Under the pieces are notes generated by a model, which made no database searches, was not told the origin of the DNA, and was given only the letters and a program-made list of their open reading frames with translations. The position numbers were made by a program, and so were the translations under genes. Positions 36,721 through 45,928 of a DNA stretch of 64,000 bases are shown piece by piece (position 1 is the stretch's first letter; each line of letters opens with the position of its first letter). Location: the NCBI GenBank assembly GCA_000283575.1, contig AP012044.1, positions 1,860,001 to 1,924,000 of the forward strand. Reading direction: 5' to 3'. Source of the DNA: Oscillibacter valericigenes Sjm18-20. GTDB taxonomy: Bacteria; Bacillota; Clostridia; Oscillospirales; Oscillospiraceae.

Positions 36721-37420
36721 AATTGAAATTCGCGGTACGCTGCTGGACAACGATACGGCGGATATTGCCCGCTGGTGCGGTTGGAGAGACCTTACCGCGC
36801 CCATGGACATCAAAGCGGCACTGGGGTCAGCCGGAGGCGAGGATATCACCGTGCTGATCAATTCCCCCGGCGGCGACATGACAGTGGGCAGCGAGATCCG
36901 TTCCATGCTGCGGCGATACAGCGGGCACACAGAGGCTCTCTATCAGGGGTACGGCGCATCGGCGGCCACCATTGCGGCATCCGGGTGCGATACCATCCGG
37001 TCAGAGCCGGGCGCGTTGCTTTGTTACCACAACCCATCCGGCGGCGATGAGGGCGACTATCAGGAAATGCAGCGGTATTCGGAGGAGCTGAAAAACGCCC
37101 GGGACGCCGTGATTGAGACCTATATGGCCCGAGCAGGCTTTCACATGACCCGTGAGGAACTTGTGGCGCTCATGGACAAGAGCATCTTTATTTCCCCAAC
37201 GCAGGCGTTGGAATACGGCCTGATCGACGAGGTTGTGCAGATGGACGGTGTGTCCGAATCGGGCACAACCGGAACGCTGGTTGCGGCCTGCGGAAATACC
37301 ATCCGCGTGACGGCAGCCATGCGAAAGCGCTACGCCGACCACAAAGCCGAGGAATCGGAACAGATCCAACTGAAGGCAAGACGCGCCCTGGCTCGCATCA
37401 GGTCGCTTGCAAGTTATTAA
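36713..37420 (+). CDS. ClpP-type prohead maturation protease
   Basis: 235 residues of the ClpP/SppA-like S14 fold. VLINSPGGDMTVGSEI is followed by the nucleophile S83 in YGASAAT and H106 in LLCYHNP. It would cut the scaffold part of the capsid protein during head maturation. The C-terminal helical extension is usual for phage versions. A palindrome site lies near the 3-prime part. Confidence 0.93.
   Translation: MPEIEIRGTLLDNDTADIARWCGWRDLTAPMDIKAALGSAGGEDITVLINSPGGDMTVGSEIRSMLRRYSGHTEALYQGYGASAATIAASGCDTIRSEPGALLCYHNPSGGDEGDYQEMQRYSEELKNARDAVIETYMARAGFHMTREELVALMDKSIFISPTQALEYGLIDEVVQMDGVSESGTTGTLVAACGNTIRVTAAMRKRYADHKAEESEQIQLKARRALARIRSLASY
37249..37267 (+). promoter_or_regulatory. 19-bp prophage palindrome, site 5
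   Basis: TGTGTCCGAATCGGGCACA, in the 3-prime part of the protease gene. Confidence 0.75.
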
Positions 37421-37442
37421 TTTTTGAAAGGCAGGGAACAAA

Positions 37443-38744
37443 ATGGATTTTATGGAGAAAATCACGGAGCTGCGGGCGCAGAAATCTGAGCTCGCGAAAC
37501 AGTCCGAGCAGCTGGTCAAGGACGGCAAATTTGAGGAGGTCGATGCGTTGACGACCAAAATGGAGGGCATCAATGCCAGCATTGACTCGGTTGCAAAGTT
37601 GATGTCCGCCAGCAATAAGAACGCTCAGCCGGTGGATCTGGGTGACGACGGCATTCTGCACGACGAGGAAAAGCCTGAGCCCAAAGATGAAAAAAAGCAG
37701 ATGCACCTGTTTGATTCCATCGGGGAGCAGCTGCGGGCCATCCGGGACCAGACGAAAGGCGTGGCGCAGGACAAGCGGCTGAAACAGATCAATAACGTGG
37801 TGCTGGGTACCGGGACCGGTACCGGCGAGGACGGCGCGTTTGCCATTCAGCCGGACTTTGCCGGGACGATCATGGAGAGCGCCGTGCAGCAGAGCCCGCT
37901 GCTGAACCGGCTGGATCGGTACACCTGCTCCTCCGCGTCCAATTCCGCCCGCTGGCTCCGCTTCGATGAGACCGATATCTCCGAGAGCGTATTCGGCGGA
38001 ATCAAGATGCATTGGGCAGCCGAGGGCGGCACGGTGGACGCAAGCAAGCCCAAGTCCCGCGAGATGCGGCTGGATCTGGAAAAGATGATGGGCTTTATGT
38101 ACTGCACGGACGAGATGCTGCAGGACACCGCGTTTATGACGGGCCTTGCGTCCACGGGCTTTTCTCTGGCAGCCGACCGGCTGCTGACCGCAGCGGTCAT
38201 CAACGGAGACGGCAAAGGCAAGCCCCTTGGCATTATGAAATCCGGTGCGCTGATCTCTGTTCCCAAGGAGACCGACCAGGCTGCCGGAACGTTTACCGGA
38301 GCCAATGCAATCAGGATGCAGGCCCGGGCCATGCCCCGGAACCGGGAGCGCCTGTGCTGGCTGATGCACCCCGACGCCGAGGAGGAGTTGCCCTATCTCT
38401 CCATCCAAAGCGGCAACGCGGCCAAGTTCCTGTGGAACCCCGAGGGCGGCCTTGGAAACTTTGACACGCAGCGGGTGCTGAATAAGCCGGTGCTCTTCGA
38501 TGACAACTGCGCGGCCCTCGGGACCAAGGGTGACATCCTGCTGGTAGACCCGTTCCAGTACATCCTGCTGATGAAGGGCACCGCCCGTCAGGACTGGTCC
38601 ATGCATGTGGAGTTCCTGACCGATCAGCAGTGTTTCCGAATTGTGTGGCGCTGCAACGGCGCACCAAAGATTGACGCGCCGCTGACCATCAAGAACAGCA
38701 CCAAGAAACGCAGCCCGTTTGTCACACTGGACACCCGCGCTTAA
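37443..38744 (+). CDS. HK97-type major capsid protein
   Basis: 433 residues. The first 100 form the coiled-coil delta/scaffold domain (ELRAQKSELAKQSEQLVKDGKFEEVDALTTKMEGI). The HK97 fold follows (GAFAIQPDFAGTIMESAVQQSPLLNRL, WAAEGGTVDASKP, LMHPDAEEELPYLS). The preceding protease should remove the delta domain. Length is normal for the family. Confidence 0.95.
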   Translation: MDFMEKITELRAQKSELAKQSEQLVKDGKFEEVDALTTKMEGINASIDSVAKLMSASNKNAQPVDLGDDGILHDEEKPEPKDEKKQMHLFDSIGEQLRAIRDQTKGVAQDKRLKQINNVVLGTGTGTGEDGAFAIQPDFAGTIMESAVQQSPLLNRLDRYTCSSASNSARWLRFDETDISESVFGGIKMHWAAEGGTVDASKPKSREMRLDLEKMMGFMYCTDEMLQDTAFMTGLASTGFSLAADRLLTAAVINGDGKGKPLGIMKSGALISVPKETDQAAGTFTGANAIRMQARAMPRNRERLCWLMHPDAEEELPYLSIQSGNAAKFLWNPEGGLGNFDTQRVLNKPVLFDDNCAALGTKGDILLVDPFQYILLMKGTARQDWSMHVEFLTDQQCFRIVWRCNGAPKIDAPLTIKNSTKKRSPFVTLDTRA

Positions 38745-38763
38745 TGAAAGGGAGGATCTAACA

Positions 38764-39174
38764 ATGGAAAGAATCTGTGAAGCTCTGAAGCACACGGTGG
38801 CCATGGCCCCCGCGTCCGTGGCAGCGTCCACCGAGACGGCCACGTCCTATCTCTCTGCTATCGGAATGCCCGAGGTGGAGTTTCTGGTATCCACCGGCGC
38901 GATTGCCAGCGGCAAGAAGCTGACCGTGGCACTGTACGCCGCAGAAGATCCCGACGGTGCCAACGCCGTGAAGGTGGCGGAAAAGACATTTACCGCAAGC
39001 GTGGACATGGACTCTGCGGTGGCGGTGATCTCTGCCAGGGTGACCGCCGACCGCGGCGGCTACTACGCCGTGAAGTTCCAGCACGACTGCGCCGCTGCTG
39101 TGATCTGCGCCGTGACCATGTCCGGTCCCGTCCGGTATCGCCCGGCAAAGAACGACTGGACGCTGGTGATCTAA
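38764..39174 (+). CDS. Putative head decoration or structural protein
   Basis: 136 residues, Ala-rich and beta-like (VEFLVSTGAIASGKKLTVALYAAED, AVISARVTADRGGYYAVKFQHD). ATG 38764 follows GGGAGG. Its place directly after the capsid gene suggests a small head protein. The family is not recognised. Confidence 0.6.
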   Translation: MERICEALKHTVAMAPASVAASTETATSYLSAIGMPEVEFLVSTGAIASGKKLTVALYAAEDPDGANAVKVAEKTFTASVDMDSAVAVISARVTADRGGYYAVKFQHDCAAAVICAVTMSGPVRYRPAKNDWTLVI

Positions 39175-39176
39175 CC

Positions 39177-39518
39177 ATGGCGGAGCTGACGGACGCGCGG
39201 CGGGCGGCGCTGCTGGCGTACTGCCGGATTGATCTATTGGAAGACGGTGAGAAAGACATGGTGGACGGGTTTTATTGCTCGGCTGTGAGCTACATGGAGC
39301 AGGCGGGCGTTAGCGAGCCGGAGACGGGGACGAATCGACGGGCGCAATACGACCTTTGCATCAATTACCTGGTGCTGGACAGCTACATGCGGCGGGATAT
39401 GACCATCACCGGTACCATTGTCGCCGAGAATCCCGCTTTCCGGCGGCTGCTGAATCAGCTGAAGCTCACCGAGCCGGTGCCCGATTTGGGCACCGGCACC
39501 GGGGCGGAGGTAGTGTGA
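39177..39518 (+). CDS. Head-tail connector protein (gp6-like)
   Basis: 113 residues, mostly helical (RRAALLAYCRIDLLEDGEKDMVDGFYCSAVSYMEQAGV, RRAQYDLCINYLVLDSYMRRD), of the phage gp6-like head-tail connector group. It forms a ring below the portal. The next gene overlaps its stop. Confidence 0.8.
   Translation: MAELTDARRAALLAYCRIDLLEDGEKDMVDGFYCSAVSYMEQAGVSEPETGTNRRAQYDLCINYLVLDSYMRRDMTITGTIVAENPAFRRLLNQLKLTEPVPDLGTGTGAEVV
39476..39494 (+). promoter_or_regulatory. 19-bp prophage palindrome, site 6 (divergent)
   Basis: GGTGCCCGATTTGGGCACC near the end of the connector gene. The 7-bp arms are perfectly complementary, but both edges differ from the consensus. Confidence 0.55.
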
Positions 39519-40090
39519 TGAATTTCATCAGCGCGGGGGATCTGAACGAGCGGGTGCAGGCGCGGGAGCTGACCTACGACAAGACGGAGGACGCCTGGTC
39601 GTGGCAGACGGTATGGGGAGCCTGGGTGAAAGCAGTGCAAAGCGACCGGGCAAGCTATTTTTCCGCCGTGGGCATCGGGGCGCGCAGCGTGACCTTCACC
39701 ATGCGCAAGGCCAGCCGGATCAATCTGGGGCTCTCCTTCCTGTGGCGGGGACAGTTTTGTTTTTTGACCTCCATCACCGACGCGGAGCAACCGGGGATGG
39801 TAGAGGTGAAAGCGGCACTGTGCGAGACGGTGGAGTGCCGGAAGGACTGGGACAAGAGCCACGAGGGTACCCGGTTCCCCGGCATCTTGACGGAAAAGTA
39901 CGTGGGACATGAACAATTGGACCCTCACGCGATGAGCGTGACGACCTATGTGCTGGTAACACCCAAGGCAATCGAACTCGCGGCGGGCTCTCTGGTGCAG
40001 GTGGTGGTCACTCCCTACAAGGTGCTGACGGTTCACACGCTGGACCAGTGGAAAAACGAGTATGAGATCGTACGAAAGGCGGATCTGTGA
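39518..40090 (+). CDS. Head closure (head-tail adaptor) protein, extended
   Basis: 190 residues. The first 110 resemble SPP1 gp16-type head closure proteins (AGDLNERVQARELTYDKTEDAWSWQTVWGAWVKAVQSD, FLWRGQFCFLTSITDAEQPGMVEVKA). The rest is an extra beta-rich part (TYVLVTPKAIELAAGSLVQVVVTPYKVLTV). The usual family length is near 110, so this is an extended form. The ATG overlaps the stop before it. Confidence 0.7.
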   Translation: MNFISAGDLNERVQARELTYDKTEDAWSWQTVWGAWVKAVQSDRASYFSAVGIGARSVTFTMRKASRINLGLSFLWRGQFCFLTSITDAEQPGMVEVKAALCETVECRKDWDKSHEGTRFPGILTEKYVGHEQLDPHAMSVTTYVLVTPKAIELAAGSLVQVVVTPYKVLTVHTLDQWKNEYEIVRKADL

Positions 40091-40581
40091 TGGCACAGGA
40101 AATGAGCATTGACACCACGGAATGGGCCGCCTTCTGGGAACGGTGGAAACTCGTAATCAATCAGATCCCTGGCTTTAAGGAGGCCATGCTTGCGGACGTC
40201 GGGAAGACGATGACCAGCGAGGTCCGCCGGGCAGTGGCAGCTTCCGGTGTAAACGACCCACGCGGGCGCGTGCAGACCTGGCAGAACGCACACATGGGCA
40301 GCGGGCGGGGCTATGTGGCAGTCCGGGCGGACTCTGTTGAGGTTGCTGCCGGTTCCCGTGGCCGGGAGACGGCCAACGCCGGAGCGCTGACGAACTACCT
40401 GACCGCCGGGCATCAAGTCCGCCAGCCCTCCGGCCGGGTAAAGCGATACCATCCGGAGGCGCACGTTACCAGGACGCGGAGCTTTCAATTTTACAAAACG
40501 GCGGCTGGAAGCGCGGATCGCACGGCGGCGGACGCCGCCGAGGCGTTTTGCAAGCGGCTGCTGGGAGGGCTGAATGGATGA
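40090..40581 (+). CDS. HK97 gp10-like head-tail joining protein
   Basis: 163 residues with the gp10-like pattern: a helical N-terminus (AAFWERWKLVINQIPGFKEAMLADVGKTM), a beta core (VAVRADSVEVAAGSRG, GALTNYLTAGHQVRQP) and a helical end. Its place between head closure and tail terminator supports the call. Start ATG 40090; GTG 40087 is an alternative. Confidence 0.75.
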   Translation: MAQEMSIDTTEWAAFWERWKLVINQIPGFKEAMLADVGKTMTSEVRRAVAASGVNDPRGRVQTWQNAHMGSGRGYVAVRADSVEVAAGSRGRETANAGALTNYLTAGHQVRQPSGRVKRYHPEAHVTRTRSFQFYKTAAGSADRTAADAAEAFCKRLLGGLNG

Positions 40582-41051
40582 TTACCCCTGATGATTTTAT
40601 GACGGCCATCAAGGCAGCGCTGAAAAAAACACTGCCGGAGGATAAGGCCATCTATGACAATTTGGTGGAGCGGGACGTGGAGCGTCCCTGCACCATGGTA
40701 GAGCTTGTGACCATGCAGATCACGGACCTCACTCCCCGTTCCACCGGCTTTTTGTTCCGATACAAAATTACGAACTGGATTAACCCGGACGATTATGGGG
40801 ACAGTGATTTTTCCGTTCTGGACCTGCGCACGCTGCTGATTGAGGGCATTTTTGGCGCGGGGTATCTTCGCGTAGGCGACCGTGCTCCGAAGGTGACGGC
40901 CTGCTCCAGCAAGCATTACCGGGATTACACCGAGGTGACGGTGGATTTCTCCATTGCCTTTGACCGACAGGAATTTGACCCGGCGGCGGTGCTGCCCCTT
41001 ATGGAGCAGCTTGCGCTGACAACGAAAACGAAGGAGGACACGACATTATGA
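40578..41051 (+). CDS. Tail terminator-like protein
   Basis: 157 residues. PEDKAIYDNLVERDVERPCTMVELVTMQ and FRYKITNWINPDDYGDSDFSVLDLRTLLIEGIFG match the small DUF6838-like proteins found before tail sheath genes in PBSX-type phages. It probably caps the tail end that joins the head. It overlaps both neighbours by 4 bp. Confidence 0.72.
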   Translation: MITPDDFMTAIKAALKKTLPEDKAIYDNLVERDVERPCTMVELVTMQITDLTPRSTGFLFRYKITNWINPDDYGDSDFSVLDLRTLLIEGIFGAGYLRVGDRAPKVTACSSKHYRDYTEVTVDFSIAFDRQEFDPAAVLPLMEQLALTTKTKEDTTL

Positions 41052-42130
41052 GTACTTTAGCAATGCCCAGCATCAACATTGCATTTCAGCAGGCGGCGTC
41101 CACGGCACTGGCCCGCTCCCAGAAGGGGACGGTGGCCCTGATCCTGCGGGATGCGGCGCTGGCGGACAAGACCTATACCCTCACCGCGCCGTCCCAGATC
41201 CCCAGCGAGATGGGAACCGCCAACCAGGCGGCGGTACGGCGGGCATTTCTGGGCTACGAAAAGCCCCCGAAAAAGGTGCTGCTGTACATCACCGGCGCGG
41301 AAGACGTCATTGCGGCGGGCTGTGCGGCCCTCAACTGGCTGGCTACCCAGCAGTTTGACTATCTGGCGGGGCCTGCCGATCTGACGGCCACGGAGGCGGG
41401 CGTGATTAAGACTTGGATTGTCACCCAGCGGAGTGACAACCACGCCGTTTACAAGGCGGTACTGCCGGGCCTTGCGGCGGACAGCGAGGCAATCGTCAAC
41501 TTTGCGGCGGGCGGCATCGACATCGGCGAGACCGAAAAGCTCACGGCCGCCGCCTACTGCGGGCGGATGGCGGGCCTTCTGGCCGGGACGCCCATGCGCA
41601 TTTCCGCCACTTTCGCGCCTCTCCCGGAGGTCCGGGACGTGGATCGCCTGACCGAGGCGGCGCTGGATGCCGCCGTTGGCAATGGGCAGATGGTGCTGTT
41701 TTGGGACGGGGAAAAGGTGAAGACCGGCCGGGCCGTCAACAGCCTGACCACCATCACCGGCAAGAGCGACAAATGGAAGAAAATCAAAATCGTGGAGCTG
41801 CTGGATATAGTGCAGCACGATTTAAGGTTGGCCATCGACGACAATTACATTGGGAAGATGGCAAATACCTATGAAAACAAGCTGCTGCTGGTGACGGCCA
41901 TCACCGACTATCTCCGCTCCCTTGCTCGGGACGGCCTGATTTTGGACAATTTCACCTGCGGCATCGACGTGGACGCACAGCAGGCGTGGCTTGAGGAGAA
42001 TGGCACTCCCACGGTAGACATGAACGAACAGGAAATCAAAGAGGCCGGGACCGATACCAACGTGTTTTTGATGGTAGCCATCAGTCCAGTGGACGCCATC
42101 GAAGACGTTACGGTCGTCATTCGGCTGTAA
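41048..42130 (+). CDS. Contractile tail sheath protein
   Basis: 360 residues of the XkdK-like sheath family: IAFQQAASTALARSQKGTVALILRD, then VLLYITGAED, and the C-terminal domain VELLDIVQHDLRLAIDDNYIGKMANTYENKLLL through NVFLMVAISPVDAIEDVTVVIRL. It shows that the phage has a contractile tail (myovirus). Length is somewhat short but complete. Confidence 0.92.
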   Translation: MSTLAMPSINIAFQQAASTALARSQKGTVALILRDAALADKTYTLTAPSQIPSEMGTANQAAVRRAFLGYEKPPKKVLLYITGAEDVIAAGCAALNWLATQQFDYLAGPADLTATEAGVIKTWIVTQRSDNHAVYKAVLPGLAADSEAIVNFAAGGIDIGETEKLTAAAYCGRMAGLLAGTPMRISATFAPLPEVRDVDRLTEAALDAAVGNGQMVLFWDGEKVKTGRAVNSLTTITGKSDKWKKIKIVELLDIVQHDLRLAIDDNYIGKMANTYENKLLLVTAITDYLRSLARDGLILDNFTCGIDVDAQQAWLEENGTPTVDMNEQEIKEAGTDTNVFLMVAISPVDAIEDVTVVIRL

Positions 42131-42145
42131 AAGGAGGATATCAAA

Positions 42146-42574
42146 ATGCCAGATGGATTTAGAGTGATCAACGGTACGCACGGTGCTCTATGGGAGGACG
42201 GAAACGCACTGGCGGAGGTCAGCGCGTTCCAGGTGAAGGTTGCCAAAAACAAGAGCTCCCTCAATTTCTGCGGCCAGATGGCGGAGGACAGCAAGGTCAC
42301 CGGCATCAAGATCACCGGGAGCATGACGCTGCATAAGATCTACACCCGGGGCAGCGACGACGTGGAGCAGGTACAGGCGGGTCATGACCTGCGCAAGACG
42401 CTGGTAGGTGCACTGAAGGACCCCGACGCCTACGGCGCGGAGCGGATTTCCGTGTATGGTGTGAGCTATGACGAGGTGACGGTGATGGACTGGGCAGCCG
42501 CCAAGGAGGGCAGCATTACCATTCCCTTTACCGCCACAAGCGTGAAATATCTGGATAAGATCGAGGTGCAGTGA
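42146..42574 (+). CDS. Tail tube protein (XkdM-like)
   Basis: 142 residues with the tube-protein pattern of PBSX XkdM (INGTHGALWEDGNALAEVSAFQVKV, KITGSMTLHKIYTRGSDD, GSITIPFTATSVKYLDKI). It forms the inner tube inside the sheath. AAAGGAGG is upstream. Confidence 0.9.
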   Translation: MPDGFRVINGTHGALWEDGNALAEVSAFQVKVAKNKSSLNFCGQMAEDSKVTGIKITGSMTLHKIYTRGSDDVEQVQAGHDLRKTLVGALKDPDAYGAERISVYGVSYDEVTVMDWAAAKEGSITIPFTATSVKYLDKIEVQ

Positions 42575-42975
42575 TGGAAGAAAAAATGAAAGAGGTCAGC
42601 GTGCTGGAGCTGCTGCTGAAGCCGGAGCTGCCGGACGTGCGGAAGGTGCTGCCGGAGAAGGAATTTAAGATCGACCGGCTCAGCGAGCTGGCGGGGCGGG
42701 ACGTGATCTTCCGCCTGCGGGGGCTCAGCTACAAGCAGGTGCGCAAGACGCAGGAAAAGTCCGTGGACGAGCGGTCACTGGACATTGTGCTGGAGGGCTG
42801 CGTGGAACCGGATTTCCACGACAAGCGGCTGCTGTGCCCGGATAAGGGGATCGCGACGCCGCTGGACGCCATCTCCGCCCGGCTGACCTCCGGGGAGATC
42901 GACGAGCTCTCTGTGGAGATCCAGAAGCTTTCCGGGTACCTCAGAAAGACCCTCAGTGAAGTAAAAAACGGCTAG
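42574..42975 (+). CDS. Tail assembly chaperone, short product (XkdN-like)
   Basis: 133 residues of the XkdN family (ELLLKPELPDVRKVLPEKEFKIDRLSELAGRDVIFRLRGLSYKQVRKTQ). It chaperones the tape measure before tube growth. It ends with GTA AAA AAC GGC TAG, which contains the canonical slippery heptamer A AAA AAC at 42963-42969. Start ATG 42574. Confidence 0.88.
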   Translation: MEEKMKEVSVLELLLKPELPDVRKVLPEKEFKIDRLSELAGRDVIFRLRGLSYKQVRKTQEKSVDERSLDIVLEGCVEPDFHDKRLLCPDKGIATPLDAISARLTSGEIDELSVEIQKLSGYLRKTLSEVKNG

Positions 42976-43136
42976 AGGCGGGGGGCGACCCGGAGCTTGA
43001 CCTGCTGTACTACCTGTTCCACGCCCACCACTGGCCCGCGGGGGAGCTGCGGGCCCTGTGGGAGGCGGGGGACGGGTGGCAGGAGATCATCCGGGAGTTC
43101 GCCGCCTTTGAGTGGGAACACCGAAAAGAGGAGTGA
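42574..43136 (+). CDS. Tail assembly chaperone, -1 frameshift product
   Basis: After -1 slippage at 42963-42969 the frame continues through 43136 and adds about 55 residues (RLEAGGDPELDLLYYLFHAHHW and on, ending HRKEE). The extension has no own start or ribosome site and is protein-like, with rich Trp and Leu. It corresponds to the second chaperone (T part of lambda G/GT). The ribosome site of the tape measure gene overlaps its end. It is a single DNA span read in two frames. Confidence 0.85.
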
Positions 43137-43141
43137 CCGGA

Positions 43142-45277
43142 ATGGCGGAAACATCCATCGTATTCAAGGCAAATGACCAGATCAGCGGCTCCATGAAGTC
43201 CATGCTGGGAAACTCCCAGGCTCTGAGCAAAGAATTTGAAGACCTGCAGCGCAAGGTGGGGCAGCTCTCTCAGAAGAACGATGCCTTCAACAAATCTTTC
43301 GCCTCTGTATCCACCCAGGCGCTGGAGGCTAAAAAGGCGCTGAAGGAGGCGGAGGATGCCTTTAAAAAGACGGGTACCGAGGAAAGCCGCCTGAATTTTG
43401 AAAACGCCAAGAAGCAGTACAAGGATCTCACTGATGCCGCCAAATCCTATGAGGAGGCGTCCAAGGACACCCGGAAGTCCATCCGGGAGACCCAGGAGGA
43501 CATACGCAAGCTGGGAAACAGTTCCGCCAGCAGCTCCGGCAGTGATTCACAATCCGTTGATATGTTGTACGGGCTTGCCAAGGCGGGACTGGGGAAGATG
43601 GTTGGGGACACGGCGCAGCAGGCGGCTCAGTATTATATTTCCTCCGCCTATTCCAGCGAGATGGGCAACGTCCTCTCCGGCGCGCTGGGCAGCGCAATCA
43701 CCGGGGCGGCCATCGGTTCCATTATCCCCGGCGTTGGTACCGCGGTGGGCGGCGCAATCGGAGCGGCCACCGGCGCAATCGGCGGGGTAGTGCAGGATCT
43801 TCAGGAGCAGGACAGCTATATGCAGGCCTATGCCGGGACGCTGACGGAGACCACCGATTCCACATCCTCCACTCGGTCAACCAGTTCCTCGGCCACGGCG
43901 GCAAAGCGGGAGCAGGACACCTTATCCTACGGGACGCTCCTTGGCTCCGACAAGGCCGCCACGCAGGTGCTGGGTGACATTAAGACCATGGCCAACGTAA
44001 CGCCGTACATCTACGACGATCTGACCGGAATTGGCAAGACTCTGATGGTCTACGGCGACACGCAGGACAATATTTTCACCCATTTGACGGACATTGGAGA
44101 CACCGGCGCGGCGCTGGGCATGTCCACGTCGGATATGGACAGCGTGGCGCAGATCCTCGGGTATATCTCCAGCAGTGATACGCTGGACAGCGCCAAGCTC
44201 AGGCAGCTGCGTCTGAAGGGCATCAGCGCTAACCAGATGCTGGCGGATTACTACGGCGTCTCCTCTACGAAGCTCTCTTCCATGATATCCAAGGGTAAAA
44301 TATCCGGTTCCGATGCGGCGGATATCTTGTACCAGGAGCTGGCCAAAAATTACGGTGGAATGATGGCCGCTCAGGCGGAGACATTTACCGGTAAGACTTC
44401 CACCGTGGAGGGCCTTCAGCAAAACATTGAGAACGCTCAGGGCGACAGTTACAACTCCAGCCGCATGAACGGGCTGCAGCAGCAGACAGATTGGCTGTCC
44501 GGTTCCGCAGGTGAAGCGCTCTCCAGCGCCTACGCCATGATCGGGCAGGGGGAGGCAACACGGGACAACCGGGAAGAGCAGCTCTATCGGGACGTCATGT
44601 CCGGCGTGCTGGAAGGCAAGACCCCCTCCTCCGAAACGGACGCCGGTGTGGCCGATCAGATCGCCGAGCTGCGCACGGCCTATCTGAACGCTCAGGAGGA
44701 GTTTTCCAACGGAGACACGGAGCAGGCCGGGGCGGACATGAAGACCGTCATTGAAAACGCACAGAATCTGGCCAGTGTTTCTAGCGACGTAGACGACAAA
44801 ATGGACATCTGGGACAAACAGGCGGAGGACACCGCCACCTATGCCGGAAGCATCTCGTCCACTTTGGAAGCCTACAAGGACAAGTGGAGTTTGGCGCAGA
44901 TCAAAAGCTGGGGGATTTTGCACTATACCGGTGACAACGACGGTTTTGATCCGGCGACGATGGACGCCAACGACTATGACCCCATTACCGATACCTATGG
45001 AAACCACCAAGGTCCTACAACCAATCGAGGCGCGTGGAATGCGGATTACATCGGCTCAAAAGGCTTTGGAATGCGGCGAGTGTCACAGACGGGGCTGTAT
45101 CTGCTGCACCAGGATGAGACCGTGAAGACGGCGGCGGAGAGCCGCGCGGAGGACGGGGACAAGGGACAAATTCTGATTACGGGCAATGAGTTCCACGTCC
45201 GGCAAGAGAGCGACATCCCGGCCATTGCGTCGGAGCTGCTGCGGCAGATCAATCTGGGTAAGATGCGGTCGGGATAA
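43142..45277 (+). CDS. Tape measure protein
   Basis: 711 residues. The N-terminal coiled coils (KSMLGNSQALSKEFEDLQRKVGQLSQKNDAF) are followed by a glycine- and alanine-rich hydrophobic segment near residue 180-230 (GSAITGAAIGSIIPGVGTAVGGAIGAATG) and the conserved SSTKLSSMISKGKISGSDAADILYQEL segment. It sets tail length and may form the DNA channel. Its length would predict a fairly short tail. Confidence 0.9.
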   Translation: MAETSIVFKANDQISGSMKSMLGNSQALSKEFEDLQRKVGQLSQKNDAFNKSFASVSTQALEAKKALKEAEDAFKKTGTEESRLNFENAKKQYKDLTDAAKSYEEASKDTRKSIRETQEDIRKLGNSSASSSGSDSQSVDMLYGLAKAGLGKMVGDTAQQAAQYYISSAYSSEMGNVLSGALGSAITGAAIGSIIPGVGTAVGGAIGAATGAIGGVVQDLQEQDSYMQAYAGTLTETTDSTSSTRSTSSSATAAKREQDTLSYGTLLGSDKAATQVLGDIKTMANVTPYIYDDLTGIGKTLMVYGDTQDNIFTHLTDIGDTGAALGMSTSDMDSVAQILGYISSSDTLDSAKLRQLRLKGISANQMLADYYGVSSTKLSSMISKGKISGSDAADILYQELAKNYGGMMAAQAETFTGKTSTVEGLQQNIENAQGDSYNSSRMNGLQQQTDWLSGSAGEALSSAYAMIGQGEATRDNREEQLYRDVMSGVLEGKTPSSETDAGVADQIAELRTAYLNAQEEFSNGDTEQAGADMKTVIENAQNLASVSSDVDDKMDIWDKQAEDTATYAGSISSTLEAYKDKWSLAQIKSWGILHYTGDNDGFDPATMDANDYDPITDTYGNHQGPTTNRGAWNADYIGSKGFGMRRVSQTGLYLLHQDETVKTAAESRAEDGDKGQILITGNEFHVRQESDIPAIASELLRQINLGKMRSG

Positions 45278-45286
45278 GGAGGGCGC

Positions 45287-45928
45287 ATGCAGATCTTTTT
45301 TAGAAGTGTTAAAACAGACGCACAGCTCGCCATGCCTGTGACGCCTGCGGAGTTCTCCGTAGAATTCGGGAGGAACATCACGGTGCTGGACATGGCCCAG
45401 ACCGGCGAGGCGGCGTTTCCGGGCCTTTCCGCCCTGTTTGATGAGCAGCTGGAATTTCTGCTGCCGTCCGAAGCCCGGAACTACACCCAGGGCGATTACA
45501 GCGGTGACCCCTACGCCGTGGTGAAGACGCTGGTGGATTGGTCGGAGGCGGGCGAGGTGCTGCGCCTGATCATCACCGACACGCCGGTGAATGTGCCGGT
45601 GCTGCTGGGGCCGGTGCGCTACGGCGAGAAGGACGGCACCGGGGACGTATACGTGACGCTGACCATGCGGCGGTACCGGGAGCTGGCGGCGGAGACGGCG
45701 GGCGTCACACAGGAAACCGGGAACAACACCCGGTCCGCTGTCCGGGCAGCGCAGGCAGAGAAGACCTACACCGTGGTGAAGGGGGACACCCTGTGGGGCA
45801 TCGCCCGGAAGCAGTACGGAAATGGGGCCCTCTGCTGGAAACTGGCCAAGTACAACGGCATCAAAAATGCCAATCTGATCTATCCGGGGCAAAAAGTAAG
45901 ATGCCCTGACAAAAGCAAACTAGCCTAA
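45287..45928 (+). CDS. LysM-containing baseplate hub protein (XkdP-like)
   Basis: 213 residues. The N-terminal part matches XkdP (PVTPAEFSVEFGRNITVLDMAQTGEAAFPG). The C-terminal LysM domain at about 160-210 (KTYTVVKGDTLWGIARKQYGNG, YPGQKVRCP) binds peptidoglycan. It belongs to the baseplate hub in PBSX-type tails. Confidence 0.9.
   Translation: MQIFFRSVKTDAQLAMPVTPAEFSVEFGRNITVLDMAQTGEAAFPGLSALFDEQLEFLLPSEARNYTQGDYSGDPYAVVKTLVDWSEAGEVLRLIITDTPVNVPVLLGPVRYGEKDGTGDVYVTLTMRRYRELAAETAGVTQETGNNTRSAVRAAQAEKTYTVVKGDTLWGIARKQYGNGALCWKLAKYNGIKNANLIYPGQKVRCPDKSKLA

Noticed and set aside
25625..39494. The palindromes in genes as a conserved peptide motif (V-S/P-x-x-x-T)
   Set aside because: Intergenic copies and the copy in another register at 52021 show that selection acts on DNA.
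42963..42969. Frameshift as a sequencing error
   Set aside because: The A AAA AAC heptamer is in the correct register and the arrangement is typical of tail chaperone genes, so programmed slippage is the better reading.
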